Positions 1 to 13,067 of a stretch of 64,000 bases of DNA are shown piece after piece. The translations under genes were made by a program, and so were the position numbers. The notes beneath the pieces are model-generated. The model did not search any database, was not told where the DNA came from, and was given only the letters and a program-made list of their open reading frames with translations. Source of the stretch: Aralia elata (taxonomy: Eukaryota; Streptophyta; Magnoliopsida; Apiales; Araliaceae); assembly GCA_034770075.1 (NCBI GenBank), contig CM068386.1, positions 81,321,007-81,385,006 on the forward strand. Reading direction: 5' to 3'. How positions within the stretch are numbered: position 1 is the first letter of the stretch; each line of letters starts with the position of its first letter.

Positions 1-3000
1 AGTTTTGAAAAACAAGGAATTGGGTATAACTCAACACATAAAAAGAGTGATGTAAAAATGTTGAAATCTAGATCACATTTTAAATTAAATTATTGCTCTC
101 CTTTCACTACTTGTAAAAAATGTGGCAAAAAGGGACATTTAGATTTTAACTGTTCGTCTAATAAAAGGAATGGAAATATTAAAAATGTATGGATTAAAAA
201 GAGTGATTTGCATGAGACTAACTCAAGTGGACCCAAAAAGATATGGGTACCAAAAAGATAAAATGAATTTCTTTTTGCTAGGTTTGTCTCAAAGCAAGGG
301 TTCTTTCTCAAAAATGGATATTAGATAGCGGATGCTCTCGTCACATGACGGGTGACAAGTCAAAATTCTTGGAGCTATCTCTCAAAAAGAAAAATGGAAC
401 GGTTACATTTGGAGACAACCGAACTTGTGAGATAATCGGAAAAGGTAAAATAGGTAATGGTAAGGTTAATATTGATAATGTTCATCTTGTCAAAGGCCTT
501 GAATTTAATCTCATAAGTATAAGTCAGTTAATGGATAATGGTCACCAAGTGAAATTTGAAAAAGATAAATGCTCTATATTTCATTGTACTAACAATGTTA
601 CCTTAGTTGCACAAACGGAAGGAAATATATATACTATTAATTTTGAGCAACAAGATGAAGAGATGTGCTTATCAGCAATTCAAGATGAGGCGAATCTATG
701 GCACAAGAGGTTGGGACATGTTCACATGGACTTGATTAAAAAGTTGTCTACAAAGAATCTCATAAAAGGATTACCAAAAATTAATTATGAAAGGAAAGGA
801 TTATGTGCCTCATGCCAACTCGGTAAACAAGTAAGAACATCTTTCATTTCCAAAAATAAGGTATCAACTTATTCTCCTTTGCAACTACTCCATCTTGATC
901 TCTTTGGACCGGAAAGGCATGCTAGTTTAAATGGTAAATTTTATGCATTTGTTATAGTTGACGATTTTTCTAGATACACTTGGGTAACATTTCTTAAAAC
1001 CAAAGATGAAGCATTTAGAGAGTTTGAAAGACTTATAAGGAACTTGGAGACCAAATACAACCTCAAGCTCATAAAGATTAGAAGTGATTATGGTGGCGAA
1101 TTCCAAAAAGACTTCATACCATTTTGTGATAAAAAGGGAGTTAGTCATGAATTTTCGGCACCAAGGACACCTCAACAAAATGGGGTGGTAGAACGAAAGA
1201 ATAGAACGCTTCAAGAAACGGCTCGAACATTACTACAAGAGAGTAAGCTTCCAAAGAAATTTTGGGCCGAAGCGGTAAACACTTCTTGTTCTATTCTTAA
1301 TAGAGTACTTATTCGTCCTATTCTACTAAAAACACCCTATGAACTGTTAAATAATAGAATTCCAAACATAAATTATTTCAAAGTATTTGGTGCAAAATGT
1401 TTTATCTTAAATACTAGTAATAATTTGGGAAAATTTGATGCTAGATCATATGAAGGAATTTTTATTGGTTATTCTCAAAATAGTAAAGCTTATCGTGTGT
1501 TTAATACTAATAAATCATGTGTTGAAGAGTCTGTCCATATAAAATTTAATGAGGCTAACAATGATCTTCCAAAAGATAGAGATGATGATGCAGAAATTCT
1601 AGAGACTGCTGCAATTCCAACAAACCATAGTAATCCATCCAGCAGACTAGATAAAGCAAAGCAGGAAATTGGATTCAACAAACAAGAGACAGAAACATCT
1701 CCTAGTAACGAAGAAGCTACAAAATCCGATTCTATCCAACAGGAAGAGCACATCGACAACGTTACAATGCCAAAAACTGCAAAGTATATGAAAAATCATC
1801 TTCCTAAAAATATCATTGGAGATGTTAATAGAGGAATAACTACAAGAAGAGGGGCACAAAACTTGTGTGCTTTTTCAGCATTCTTATCACAAGTTGAACC
1901 AAAGAATGCTAAGGAAGCTATCCTTGATGAAAATTGGTTGTTAGCAATGCAAGAGGAACTCCAACAATTTGAAAGATGTCAAGTATGGGAATTAGTTCCT
2001 CCTCCAAAAGAAACCTCAATTATTGGAACAAAGTGGGTATTCAAAAATAAGCTTGATGAGCATTGTACAATTACTCGCAACAAAGCAAGGTTGGTAGCTC
2101 AAGGATACAACCAATAAGAGGGGATTGACTATGAAGAAACATTTGCCCCGGTAGCAAGGTTGGAATCTATTCGAATTTTGCTAGCTTTTGCTTGTTACAA
2201 GAAATTCAAGCTTCACCAAATGGACGTAAAAAGTGCATTCCTCAACGGATACATAAATGAAGAAGTGTACGTAAAACAACCTCCCGGATTTGAACATGAA
2301 AAATATCCAAATCATGTGTATAAACTCAAAAAGGCTCTCTATGGACTCAAACAAGCCCCAAGAGCTTGGTACGAGAGGTTAAGTAAGTATCTTCTAACAA
2401 ATGGTTTCACTCGAGGTAAGATCGATTCTACATTATTTATTAAACATGAAAATAAAGATATTATCATTGTAGAAATATATGTAGACGATATAATATTTGG
2501 TGCTACTAATGATTCTCTTTGTGAGTGGTTTTCTAAGTGTATGCATAAGGAGTTCGACATGAGCCTAATGGGAGAACTTAACTATTTATTGGGACTCCAA
2601 ATAAAGCAAACAAAGGATGGTATCTATATACATCAAACCAAATACACAAAGGAATTGCTCAAGAGGTTTGGATTTGAAAAATCTAAATCAAAGGCGACGC
2701 CAATGAGTACGACAATCAAGCTTACATCCGATGACAAAGGTACAGACGTAGAGTTAACAAAATATCGAGGTATGATAGGTTCTTTATTATATTTAACTGC
2801 ATCAAGACCCGATATTATGTATAGTGTTTGTCTTTGTGCAAGATTTCAAGCAAAACCAAAAGAATCACATTTAAAAGCTGTTAAAAGAATTCTTAAATAT
2901 TCATGTGGTACTATCAATTTTGGTTTATATTATCCTATTTACAATAATTTTGAACTAATGGGATACTCAGATGCAGACTATGCAGGTTGTCAAATAGATA

Positions 3001-3422
3001 GAAAAAGCACAAGTGGTGCTTGTACATTTTTAGGACAAAGTTTAGTGTCCTGGCATAGTAAAAAGCAAACTTCAGTTGCTCTATCAACCACTGAGGGTGA
3101 ATATTTAGCTGCAGGAAGTTGTTACTCTCAAATTTTATGGATGCGCCAAACATTGTGTGATTTTGATATTAGATGCAACAATGTGCCAATTTATTGTGAT
3201 AATACTAGTGCAATAGATATTTCTAAAAATCCTGTGCTTCATTCTCGAACCAAGCATATTGAGGTTAGACATCACTTTTTGAGAGATAATGTTGCTAAAG
3301 GATTAATTAATCTAGTATTTGTCCCAACCGAGAATCAATTGGCTGACATTTTTACAAAACCTTTAAATGAAGAACGGTTTTGCACCTTAAGAAGAGAACT
3401 AGGCATGACTATATGTGCATAA
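1..3422 (+). pseudogene. Copia gag-pol polyprotein (gag C-terminus, PR, INT, RT, RH), broken
   Basis: In 1-261 the frame carries a gag tail with a CX2CX4HX4C knuckle (CKKCGKKGHLDFNC) and KIWVPK. It then hits a stop, and the protease signature WILDSGCSRHMTG appears in another frame from about 315, so there is a frameshift between about 261 and 285. Integrase follows: an HHCC zinc region (HKRLGHVH...CASCQLGK), then DDE residues around HLDLFG, RSDYGGEF and PQQNGVVERKN. An in-frame TAA at 2115-2117 interrupts the start of reverse transcriptase. RT resumes as GIDYEETFAPVAR with the catalytic YVDD at about 2480. RNase H ends at 3422 (DYAGCQ...KHIEVRHHFLRD). One frameshift plus one nonsense codon should abolish the full polyprotein. 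The nonsense is most simply a single CAA-to-TAA change. Confidence 0.9.
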
Positions 3423-3525
3423 CATATCAATGTTGGTGCAATGGTAAGTGCTTGATCCTACATTTGGTATCAATAATCTATCTTGCTTTAACTGTCTCTT
3501 ATGAACTATTTTTGTTGATGACAAA

Positions 3526-3668
3526 GGGGGAGAGAGATTACTAAATTGATATGCAATAAATCAACTTATGCTTAGTAATTATATGCATGGTTTTAGGGGG
3601 AGAGAGATTACTAAATTGATATGCAATAAATCAACTTATGCTTAGTAATTATATGGATGGTTTTAGGG
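3526..3668 (+). repeat. 70-bp tandem duplication carrying extra polypurine tracts
   Basis: A 70-bp unit starting GGGGGAGAGAGATTACTAAA occurs at 3526 and again at 3596, differing by one visible base (atatgcatgg versus atatggatgg). A third GGGGGAG starts at 3666. Every unit starts with a polypurine-tract-like run, in the gap between RNase H and the LTR-adjacent tract at about 3716-3729. Several polypurine tracts are typical of SIRE-type elements. Confidence 0.85.
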
Positions 3669-4084
3669 GGAGCCATATATTTTGGGAGAGTCATATATTA
3701 TTCGTTGTCATCATCAAAAAGGGGGAGAATGTTGGTTTATACTATCTTAGTTTTAATGATGACGAGTTATTTTTGTAGTGTTATTACATTTTCAGGATAT
3801 TGAAGATATGGAAGATTTCTTAAAGTCTTGGTTCTTAAAGGAAAGAGAGAATTGAAGACATGAAGGCTTGAAGAAATGATTGAGTCTTTAGGAATTTAAT
3901 GTAAGATCCTAGCTTTATTTATATCTCAATCAAGGCTCTAGGATTTGCATTGCATGGAATCAAATATTCTGCTGAAACTAATCCCATTAAGCTTCCTAAA
4001 GTTGTCCACTACTTTAGCATGATTCTTAATCCCATTACTTAGTATTTTGCTGAAGTTGTCCATGTTATCCATTCATACTAAAGA

Positions 4085-4498
4085 TGTTCATTACATTAAG
4101 TACAATGCTGCCTATTTCAACTACTCCCACATTATCTCAAGATGACACATGTTGTTCATTACATTAAGTGTAATGCTCTCCATCTCAACTACTCCCACAC
4201 CATCATAAGAGTATTGCTAGCACATGTTGTTCATTACATTAAGTGTAATGCTGTCCATTTTAACTACTCCCATATCATCTCAAGAATATTGATGGCACAT
4301 GTTATTCATTACATTGTTGCCCATCTCAACTACTCCCACACCATCATAAGAGTATTGCTAGCACATGTTGTTCATTACGTTAAGTGTAATGCTGGCCATT
4401 TCAACTACTCCCATATCATCTCAAGAATATTGATGGCACATGTTTTTCATTACATTGCTGCCCATTTCACCTACTGCCACGTCATCTCAAATGTCTAA
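4085..4498 (+). repeat. Tandem repeat array (about 66-75 bp units) inside LTR U3
   Basis: About five diverged units of the type 'cacatgttgttcattacatt...ctactcccac', alternating between two subtypes so that a higher-order period of about 145-150 bp is visible. Units vary by multiples of three, and a 118-codon reading frame (4142-4498) runs through all of them with repeating AHVVHYIKCNA-type segments. There is no signal peptide or known domain. I regard the reading frame as a by-product of the repeat. Confidence 0.7.
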
Positions 4499-4516
4499 AT
4501 AGCTACTACTCTTCTA

Positions 4517-4525
4517 CTATAAAAG
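4517..4525 (+). promoter_or_regulatory. LTR TATA box
   Basis: CTATAAAAG lies within the 3' LTR, about 500 bp upstream of the AATAAA at 5011. The same arrangement is seen at 24274 (CTCTATAAAAT) and 62734 (CCTATAAAT) in the two other LTRs of this family, supporting it as the U3 promoter. Confidence 0.6.
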
Positions 4526-5010
4526 CATACCAGCGGTAGCTTGAAAAGAACAAGTTAGAGAACAACAATAAGTTCATATTCTGATTTCTAATCTCTTCAC
4601 AAACACTTAAAGAAGGCTGCCCATTTCTCTATTGTGAAGAATTACTTAAAGGTTGTTGTACTTCATCAAGTATCAATTAGTTTCAGCTTGTATTCACTAC
4701 ACTCAAACTGGTGATATCTTCATCTAACTCTTTGATCATTGCATATTAGTTGAGCCTTAAAATTGTTGATATAATTATTGCTTTGATCATAGTTTATCTT
4801 GTTATCATCTCTTGATAAATTCTCTAAAACAGTTGTTAATTTATTGTTTCTAATCCGAGTTGGATTAGGGGTTTTACAAGCAAGTTCAAGGAGACGTAAG
4901 TGTCTAAGGGTGCATAGGTGCACGGGGAGCTAACGTGCTCGGGGAGTATAAGTACTCAAAGGTTGTGGAACTTGACTTGTAAAAGGGTTTAATTGTAAAC
5001 CAAGTTTATT

Positions 5011-5043
5011 AATAAAAGAGTCTCCAATACTAGTTGGTATTGG
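5011..5043 (+). terminator. LTR poly(A) signal followed by a palindrome
   Basis: AATAAAAGAG at 5011-5020 is followed at 5024-5043 by CCAATACTAGTTGGTATTGG, an inverted repeat with only the second base from the centre unpaired. The same pairing occurs in the LTRs at 24637-24670 and 63186-63220. The hairpin probably sits at the R-region 3' end. That role is inferred from position only. Confidence 0.6.
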
Positions 5044-5236
5044 ATGTGGATTAGGCCGTTAGACTAGAGGTTAAGGGCCGAACCACGTAAAAATTCCTTG
5101 TGTTCATGTTATTAATTGTTTGCTTTAATTGCTCACTACATACTTTGATTTGATACTAACAAATTACTTTAATTAGAAAGTTTGATATCGTTTGTTCCCA
5201 CACTTATTCAACCCCCCTTCTAAGTGTGCTTATTGG

Positions 5237-6475
5237 ATTTTTAATAAGTAGTTTACCCGTGATAACTTCGTGCGGGTTCCATGCTTTTTGGGACGTCACG
5301 ACAAAAGCTCTTCCCTGGACCATAGGCTTTGACTTGACCATGATGGCCTTTGGTATCACCATCACAGCTAGGTTTGATTTTGCTACAGGACAATTTCGAG
5401 CTATGTGGCCTTTCTTTCCACAACTGTAACACACTTTGGGTGACTGTGTACAGTTTGGGCTGATGTGTCCCTCCTGTCCGCACTTATAACATTTGACTGG
5501 TGGTCGTTCTCCTCCCCTTGAGACTGGTGTTGACGCTGGTGCTGGTGCTGATGCCTTTCCATAGTCATTGTTTAACCTTCTCTTCCTGAAGTTGTTGCCA
5601 CTTGACTCACTTCTCCTATTATCGGCATGATTTCCACCGAAGTGGTTACCATTTCTAGTGTGGTGATTCCCTCCTCGCTGATTATCATTGTTTCGATTAT
5701 TGTTGCCACCATTACGATTATTATCGTAATTCCTCTCTAGTTGCAATGTTTCTTTCTCCCGTTCCACTAATTGAGCCTTATCCACGATATCTGAATATAG
5801 ATGAATTTTATGAGAAATAAGATGTTGACGAATTTCAGGTTTCAAATCTCGTAAAAACATTCGCGTCATCCGTTCCTCAGTGTCCATCAAATGAGACGCA
5901 AATCGAGACAACTCGACAAACTTGGCCTTGTACTGTAATACAGTCATGTTGTTTTGCTCCAGTTTGATGAATTCCACCTCTTTCATATGGCGAATACTCT
6001 CGGGAAAATACTTTTCGTTAAACAATTCTTGGAACTCGACCCAAGACATCTCGAGTGCCGAGTGACGGGTACGTTTTATAGATTCCCACCAATGATCCGC
6101 TTCTCCTCGCAGCATAAAGGTAGCGAAAGGAACCTTTTGTTCGTCAGTGCAACGCAGTATATCAAATATCTTTGTCAATTATTTGAGCCACGCCTCTGCC
6201 TTGAGTGGGTCCGGCTTTTCGAGAAATTAAGGTGGTCCCAACTCCTTGAACTTCTTGGCAGTGACCATTCGTGAGTTACCCGTGTTTCTCCTGGTATTAT
6301 TAGCAGTAGTTTCTCTCGCCTGGTTCTACAAGAATTGCATGAAATTCCGAAAAAACTCATCATTCATCATGTTATTAGCATCATGATTTTCTGAGTTCGC
6401 AACAGTATTATTTGTAGCTTCCTGATTCTCAGCCACAATTGTCTCATAGTTCATCTCTTGATTTTCAGATGCCAT
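5237..6475 (-). pseudogene. Ty3/Gypsy gag (start of polyprotein), broken and truncated
   Basis: The start is the ATG at 6475 (MASENQEM...). The frame carries stops at the FMQFL* position, in GPP*FLEKPD, and in AWLK*LTKIFD, and is then open to the insertion point. It holds a retrotransposon gag domain (LRGEADHWWESIKR, about 6100) and two CCHC knuckles (CYKCGQEGHISPNC and CYSCGKKGHIARNC, about 5490-5390). The first protease residues (HEVITGKLL) come last. The downstream part is cut off by the Copia insertion at about 5237. The N-terminal stops are compatible with single-base changes. Just upstream, TTGGTATTCGAGC (about 6672-6660, minus) looks like a degenerate initiator tRNA-Met primer-binding site, so the LTR starts at 6676. 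Confidence 0.85.
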
Positions 6476-6675
6476 TCTGAAACGTGATCAAAAAGAAAAG
6501 ATTAGTTAAAGAAATTAACATGCCACTTCTTGTCCATACAATCAAAACAGATTAATTAAATAACAAAATGGCTTAGGTAGGACACACTAATGACTGATTC
6601 TATTCGTCTCTCTTCTCCTAGTTCTACCCCCAGATCTCCATCAGAGATCATATCCCTAAGCTCGAATACCAACTA

Positions 6676-9335
6676 TGACGCCCCCAAAATCGGGTCCACA
6701 CAACTCATTTTGAGTCGCCAAAATACATACTATAAATATAAATTTTCCTATTTACAACTATTATACTGTCATGCAAAATACGATAACACACATACTGTGA
6801 GTTTTCAATACAAATATCATACCGTATATGGTACAACAGTATCCAAACCCAAATTATTATAATGCCGTAAAAAGACGGCAACACACGATTTAATTCCTCA
6901 GTACAATTATTGTTATACTATTTTATAACTTGATGAGGACAACCACTAACTCGGACCATTACTCCATTCGTCGGCTAGTCCCAGTTATACTCTTATTTCC
7001 TGAAAAGAACAATGGAACAAAACTGAAAAAGGTGAGCTCAAATAGCCTAGTAAAGAATATCATGACTAAGATAATAAAGAATAAATTATCTTTAGTTTTC
7101 AACAAGGATAAATCTAATAGAATATAATAGACAACAAGTTTTACATCAATAACTGCAGCGGAAATAATAATCAATTAAGAGTGTAAAATGGATCATAATA
7201 TCCACAATTTTCTCCAATTTAAAAGTTCACCATTAATATTTATCCTTGTAACACCAATCAACAGTTCCTATAAATCAACAGTTTATCTTTGCACTACGGG
7301 CCAAAGATATTCATTTGTAACACCAACGGTTATGATCATGTCAATCAACAATTCATCTTTGCACTACAGGCCAAAGAGAAATTTCACCACCTGCCTTTGT
7401 TTGTAACACCAAAGGTCAAGATTATACCAATACACAGTTCCTGGTCATAATCATGTCAATCATCAGTTCATCTTTGCACTACGGGCCAAAGATAACTTTC
7501 ACCACAATTTAAATCTGAGGATTATGACAATAATATAGAGGATGAATAGAAACAATAGAAACAATGAGATCAAGAATAAGAATAAATATTAGAGATTATA
7601 ATTTAATTTGTCCAGAGACCGAAAATGTCCAAATTGTCAACTTGATATCCAGAAATTTGACTAGAGTTCAAGAATAGAATAAATAAGGTTCACAATTCAA
7701 CTATAACGTGTAAAACGCAATAGGAAGATTCAGGTGAAAAGATATTAGATGAAGCACGTATAAAGTACAATAGAAAGATTAGATGAAACAATTTCACCGT
7801 TTGAGGATAACACTGTATAAACAAATGATAATTTTTTACCATAAACGTAGGAGTATAAAAGAAAAGATATCCCTTACCTCAATTACCAAGTGACTGGATG
7901 TTGCTTTCTATGAAGTTTATCAACCTAAATATATTTATAATATAATTAGTAACTATCACATATGGTGTACACTAACTCGTATACTATGAAATTATCAAAA
8001 GTGATTATATAGTATATTTTGTGTATTGTAAAGAATAAACTAAAAATAATATTTCAAAATAAAATCTTTCAAAGGAAGTTTTTCAAAATAACTCTTCTAA
8101 ATGAAGAATTATAAACACCGTGTGATCTGTGTGGGTGCTTGACCAACTTTTATAGAAAAACTTACTTGAACAATACTCGTACTCTTACTAATCTTCACAA
8201 CCACTCAAGATAATTTAGCACAATTAGAGAAAACTTACACTAAGAATTTTTTTTTAGAGAGTGGAAGGAAGTATAAGCAAGGAAGTTATGATTTTCCTTA
8301 TGCTAAACCCCCTATTTATAGTAAAATGTAACTAATATCCACCACACATCAATTATCACACTCTTTTTATATCATCCATCCATTTTTTTTTCAATATATA
8401 TCATCCATCTAATTTTTCTTCAATCTATATCATCCATCCAATTTTTCTTCAATCTATATCATCCATCCATTTTTTCTTTAATTTATATCATCCATCCATT
8501 TTTTCAAAAAGATTAATCCATTATCAAATAAAGTAACTCCATTATCAAAAAGATAAATCCATTATCAAAAAAATAAATCCATTATTAAAATTTTTATTAT
8601 TAATAAATCTATTTTCTGTATTATTGTGTTAATTGTATTAATATCACAGATATCATATACTCGCAATACTGATAACCAGATCATTCCAAGGAAAGATGGG
8701 GTCTTCCGTATAAATGGTGCGCAATTAAATAACCCATTTCCTCGACAAAACTTCTAGATATTGTCACTAATGCTAACTAATAATATCCTTTCAATAATAT
8801 GAGTTACTGTGTCGCGACAATTATTGATTGAAAAATGTGAAATACAGTGCAGTTGTTATTGTGACAATTATTAAATCAATAATATAAAATACTATGTTAT
8901 TGTCACTGTAGCAATTATTGAACCAATAATATGCAATAATGTACAATACCGTGTGCTACTGTTGAGTACCGCGTGATACTGTGGAATAACGCGCGTTACT
9001 GTTCTTTTATTACCGGGTATTTCAATATTTAATGGTAAAAGTCCTGCCGCCAACTAAAAAGTTACCGCTTTTTATATCCGATAGTTATTCCGTTGTGGGG
9101 CCCACCAATGATTGGTTATTTCGGCGCCGTCGTACTTTACCGAATATAATATTCCCCAACAAAACGAATATTTTTTGACAGAAAGAATATTCCCCGACAG
9201 AAGAAATATTCCCCGACATATTGTTTAATTGCACAAATTATCCTTAACTTATTATTTTATCAATTTAACACCTATCAGTTTAGAATAATAAGAAGAAAAG
9301 TTAAAATCTTATTCATAAAAAATTGGGGTCTTACA
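6676..9335 (-). repeat. LTR family A, copy 1 (5' LTR of the minus-strand Gypsy element)
   Basis: The + strand reads TGACGCCCCC at 6676 and ends GGGGTCTTACA at 9335, giving TG...CA termini on both strands. The 6676 edge abuts the primer-binding site and gag on the minus strand. It contains diverged repeats of 'catctttgcactacgggccaaaga' (about 7230-7500), short arrays of 'tatcatccatccat' (8370-8510) and 'ttatcaaaaagataaatcc' (8510-8590), and three copies of the 47-bp palindromic unit seen at 13068. A minus-strand TATAAATAGG lies at about 8311-8320. No gene is seen inside. Confidence 0.75.
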
Positions 9336-9498
9336 ACTTTCACCATGTATCCTTGTCACAAAGCTAAAGACACTCAACAATCATATTGTCTTTGCACCCA
9401 TGCCAAAGACATTCAACTGTAACACCAATGGTCATGATCATGTTAATCAACAGTTCATCTTTGCACCTAAGCCAAAGAGAACTTTCACCACGTGTCCT

Positions 9499-11735
9499 TG
9501 TAGACACCCGAAATTTTGCATTTGTTATCTAACCCTGGCAGGAGGGAAAAATGTCATTTTATCTCGAAGATGAGACATCCGATGCAAGGGTTACAAGTCT
9601 CAGAACAGATGCAACGATGATTACCGAGTGACGAACTATGCAAGACATGACGGTTGACTGACTGATGGCTATGGGAAGATCTATTTTCTGCATTCTGATT
9701 TATATTCCTGGATCCAAAATTGGCCAAACTTTATGTCATTCCGTAGCTCTCAGAAAGAGCTTTCCGGAATGGTATGGTACGTCTCCCAACTTTTTTCGGA
9801 TTGAAAGTTGCTAATGTTTCAGCAAAAAAGGACGAAAAGCTAACTACACGACACGAAGACCGAGACAAGTGGGCCCCACTTGGGCCAGCCGCAGGTACAC
9901 TTGCGGCCAACCCAGAGCTCATATAAGGTAATTTTCAGCAGATTTTTGAGAAAGAGAGAGAATTTAGTTAAAAAAGAAGAGAATTTAGAGTGAAGTTAGA
10001 GAAAGCTTAGAGAGAAAAACACTATAATCAATCTAGATCTATTAAATCTCATCACATTTGTAGCTAGATTGTTGTAAGATCTATCAATTCAAGGTTCAAG
10101 AAGGCAATATTCCCTCACCCTAAGGTAAAAGATTCAATCTTTTTGTGTTCTTAGCATAGATTTGGCTTAGATCTAATATATATTGTATTCTTCTTGTGAT
10201 TTGAATTCATTTGCATTGTAAAAATTCAATCTTTTGAGATCTCCCTAGTTTATTAGATCTTGATCTTTGGACTAGGTTGGTTAAAGAGGATTTCCCCCAA
10301 TTGTAATTTCCTCCTAGCCACCCAATGATGTCCCTTTGTAATTTATTGCGTTTATTTTCGACGTCGACTCTCTTGTTTTTGATTATTTTATTGAGAGTTG
10401 ATTATTTTTACTATGGTTTACCCCGTACAATCCTAGATTTATATCTAGTGGTGAGGAGGTCTCACCTTTGGCCGTCAAGGGATTCTAACAAATTGAATTG
10501 CTTGATAGCTAATTTGGGTTATATTGTCACTAAAATCTCGTCTATGTTATTAATAGATTTATAAGAGTCTAGATCTTTGGATCTCGTCTTCCTAGATCTT
10601 GGATCCTTTATGCTAAATTCGATGATGCATAGTTGTCCCTCGATATGTTGGTTTTGATTTCTCGATTAAAAGATTAGGGTCATTGGGAGCCCTTTTCCTT
10701 AAGTCATCGCCGTTGATATATATTTATACTATCTTGTTGGAATTTTGAGTTTGTGAGCCTAGGAATGGAGTTAAGGCCTTAGACCTCGGTTTAATGCATC
10801 TTGACGTAATTCCCATGATGGACGTTTTTCGATTGTAATGTTGTGACACGATTCTTTGTACATGTAAATTTGGGCCTTAAAACAGTATCAAGGGTTTCAT
10901 CACGAGAGAACCAGATTTAAGGCCCCGTAATAATCAAATTTGTGATTGTGGGTGTTCGGGGTTATTGAGATGGCTTTCATGCCCATGAATGGCCCCAACC
11001 CTTTTTCGATACTTGACTTTTTTATTTATCATCGAAAACGATTTTTAACCAAAACAACAAAGATCTTCTTTAAAATTAAACCGCTCCGGGTTAGTAAGAC
11101 GACTTTAAGTTAAAATTGAATGTAGCAAAGAATCTCGATTCTTATTTGGTGAAGGGTTTGAAAACCATGTCTTTCAAAATATCACCCCAAAAGGTTTTCT
11201 TCAAAAAAATCAAAGCTAAAATGAATCTTTCCCTGAAATCAAATCCCCCGCGCATAGATCCAAATAGGTTTTGAGTTGCTTTCAAAATAATGCACGTCTC
11301 ACGATTTCGATTCAAGGTTAGTTATCGATATTCTAGATTTTCTTCCAAATCACACACACACACTTCACACTTAGAAAACATTAAGAAAGCGGTAACCGTG
11401 TTTTCACGTAAGTCGGGGGGTGCATAACACATTCTCCTCGCTTAAGCAAGTCCCCGAACTCTATGAATCTCGGTTGCAGACCAATTTTACGGAGTCACAT
11501 AATGGACCTTTCGATTGCGAAAATCTAAAAATCCGGATAAGTTGGTACATCCATTTAAATCTTTACCAACTGACGGCTTTGTCTAATTGGCACATCATTA
11601 AAATCTACCTTTCAAAACCTCGTTGGCATTTATGTCTGTTTTTTCCTAAAAATAACCCTTTGAGCGAAATGAATAAATCGAAATCTTAAAAAGGGTGGAA
11701 ACAACAAATAGAAAAATTAGTTCCCGGCGTCGACA
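9499..11735 (+). mobile_element. Solo LTR (2237 bp) inserted in LTR family A
   Basis: Starts TGTAGACACCCG and ends GGCGTCGACA. It is flanked by GTCCT (9494-9498) and ATCCT (11736-11740), a probable 5-bp target duplication with one change. Sequence outside both ends rejoins as family-A LTR. A TATA-like 'catataagg' lies near 9920, followed by an AG-rich leader. No coding frame for gag or pol was found, so it is most simply a solo LTR of a large Gypsy element. The small frames inside look like chance. Confidence 0.65.
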
Positions 11736-12699
11736 ATCCTTGCCACACAGGCTAAAGACACTTAACAATCATATTGTCTTTGCACCCAGGACAAAGACAT
11801 TCATAATAACTTAAGTCTTGATGATTAGTACAAATAATAACGATATAAAGGATGAACAGAAATGATAAGAATAATAAGATAAAGAATAAACATTAGAGAT
11901 TTGTAATTTAATTTGCCTAGAGTCCAATAATGTCCAAATTGTCAACACAATATCCAGAATATCGATTCGAGTTCAAAAATAATATATAAGGTTCACATTT
12001 CAAATATAACAGTTAAAATTTAACAGGAAGATTCTGGTCAAAAAATATTAGATGAAGCACCAACTATTAAAGAAATTCTAACCATTTCAGGAATTTTCAC
12101 CGTTTAATGATAAGGATGTATAAATAAATAATAATTTCTTTCCATAAATTTAGGAGTACGAAAGAAAATGATATCTCATACCTTAGCACGTGATTAAATA
12201 TTGTTTTCTATGTACTTGATCAATCTATATGTATATTTATAATTTAATTAGTAACTATCACATATAAGTTTCATGGTGTACAATAACTCGTATATTATGA
12301 AACCGTCAAGAGTAACTTGATAGTATAAATTTGTGTAGTGTATAAAATAGAGTATAATAAACTTCAAAATAGTTTTCGAAGGAATAAAATAATATTTCAA
12401 AACAATCTTCGAGATGAATTTTTTCAAAATGAATCTTCTAAAGGAAGAGTTGTAAACACTGTGTGATATGTGTGTGGGTGCTTATGCAACTTTTATAGAA
12501 AAAATTATCTGAACAATTCATGTACTCTTCCTGACATTCACCAATACTTAAGGTAGTCTTAGCACACTCAGAGAGACACTTACACTAAACAATTTTTAGA
12601 GAGTGGATTGAAGGATAAACAAGAAAGCTATGAAACTCCTTACGTTAAGTCTCTCTATTTATAGTCAAAACTTAACGAACATCTACCACACATCACTTA

Positions 12700-12935
12700 A
12701 CCACACGTTTCACATTTCAAGATTATCTTTAATCTATACCATTCATTAGTTATCCACACATTTCACTTTTCAAGATTATCTTTAATCTACCACATATTAG
12801 TTATCCACACGTTTCACATTTCAAGATTTTAATCTATACCATTCATTAGTTATCCACACGTTTCACATTTCAAGATTATCTTCAATCTATACCATATATT
12901 AGTTATCCACACATTTCGCATTTCAAGATTATTAT
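12700..12935 (+). repeat. Tandem repeat, about 50 bp, in LTR A copy 2
   Basis: About five diverged units of 'agttatccacacgtttcacatttcaagattatctttaatc'. The equivalent place in copy 1 carries a different short array ('tatcatccatccat'), so this part of the LTR evolves by repeat turnover. Confidence 0.7.
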
Positions 12936-13067
12936 TATATTATCCATTTTCTGCATTATTGACTTAATGTATTAATATCACAGATATTAGTGTTATTCAC
13001 ATAATGAGTCTGTCTAACTATTTAATACCCATTACTTTTAATTACGTAACTTTCCATTACTACACTT

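Larger units (their letters stand above)
1..5237 (+). mobile_element. SIRE-type Ty1/Copia LTR retrotransposon, 5' part outside window
   Basis: Seen: end of gag with a CCHC knuckle, protease, integrase, reverse transcriptase and RNase H in Copia order. A 3' untranslated region with several G-rich polypurine tracts follows, then a 3' LTR starting TGTTGG at 3730. Long LTRs and repeated polypurine tracts fit the SIRE/Maximus lineage, as does an RT-RH block with the FLNGYINEEVYVKQPPGF motif. The 5' LTR and most of gag lie left of the window. The right edge is set by the point where a minus-strand Gypsy gag reading frame resumes, near 5237, so this element is inserted in that Gypsy element. The usual terminal CA is not visible there, so the exact end is approximate and no target duplication can be checked. 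Confidence 0.9.
3730..5237 (+). repeat. 3' LTR of the SIRE-type Copia element
   Basis: Starts TGTTGG directly after the polypurine tract AAAAAGGGGGAGAA. It shares with the LTRs at 23694 and 61999 the TGTT start, a TATA box, an AATAAA followed by a palindrome, the GCCGAACCACGTAAAAA block, and the terminal 'accccccttctaagtgtgc' block (a close variant in the 23694 copy). U3 carries the tandem repeats at 4085-4498. The right end is approximate. Confidence 0.85.

Noticed and set aside
5954..6274. 106-codon + strand frame
   Set aside because: Antisense shadow of the Gypsy gag.
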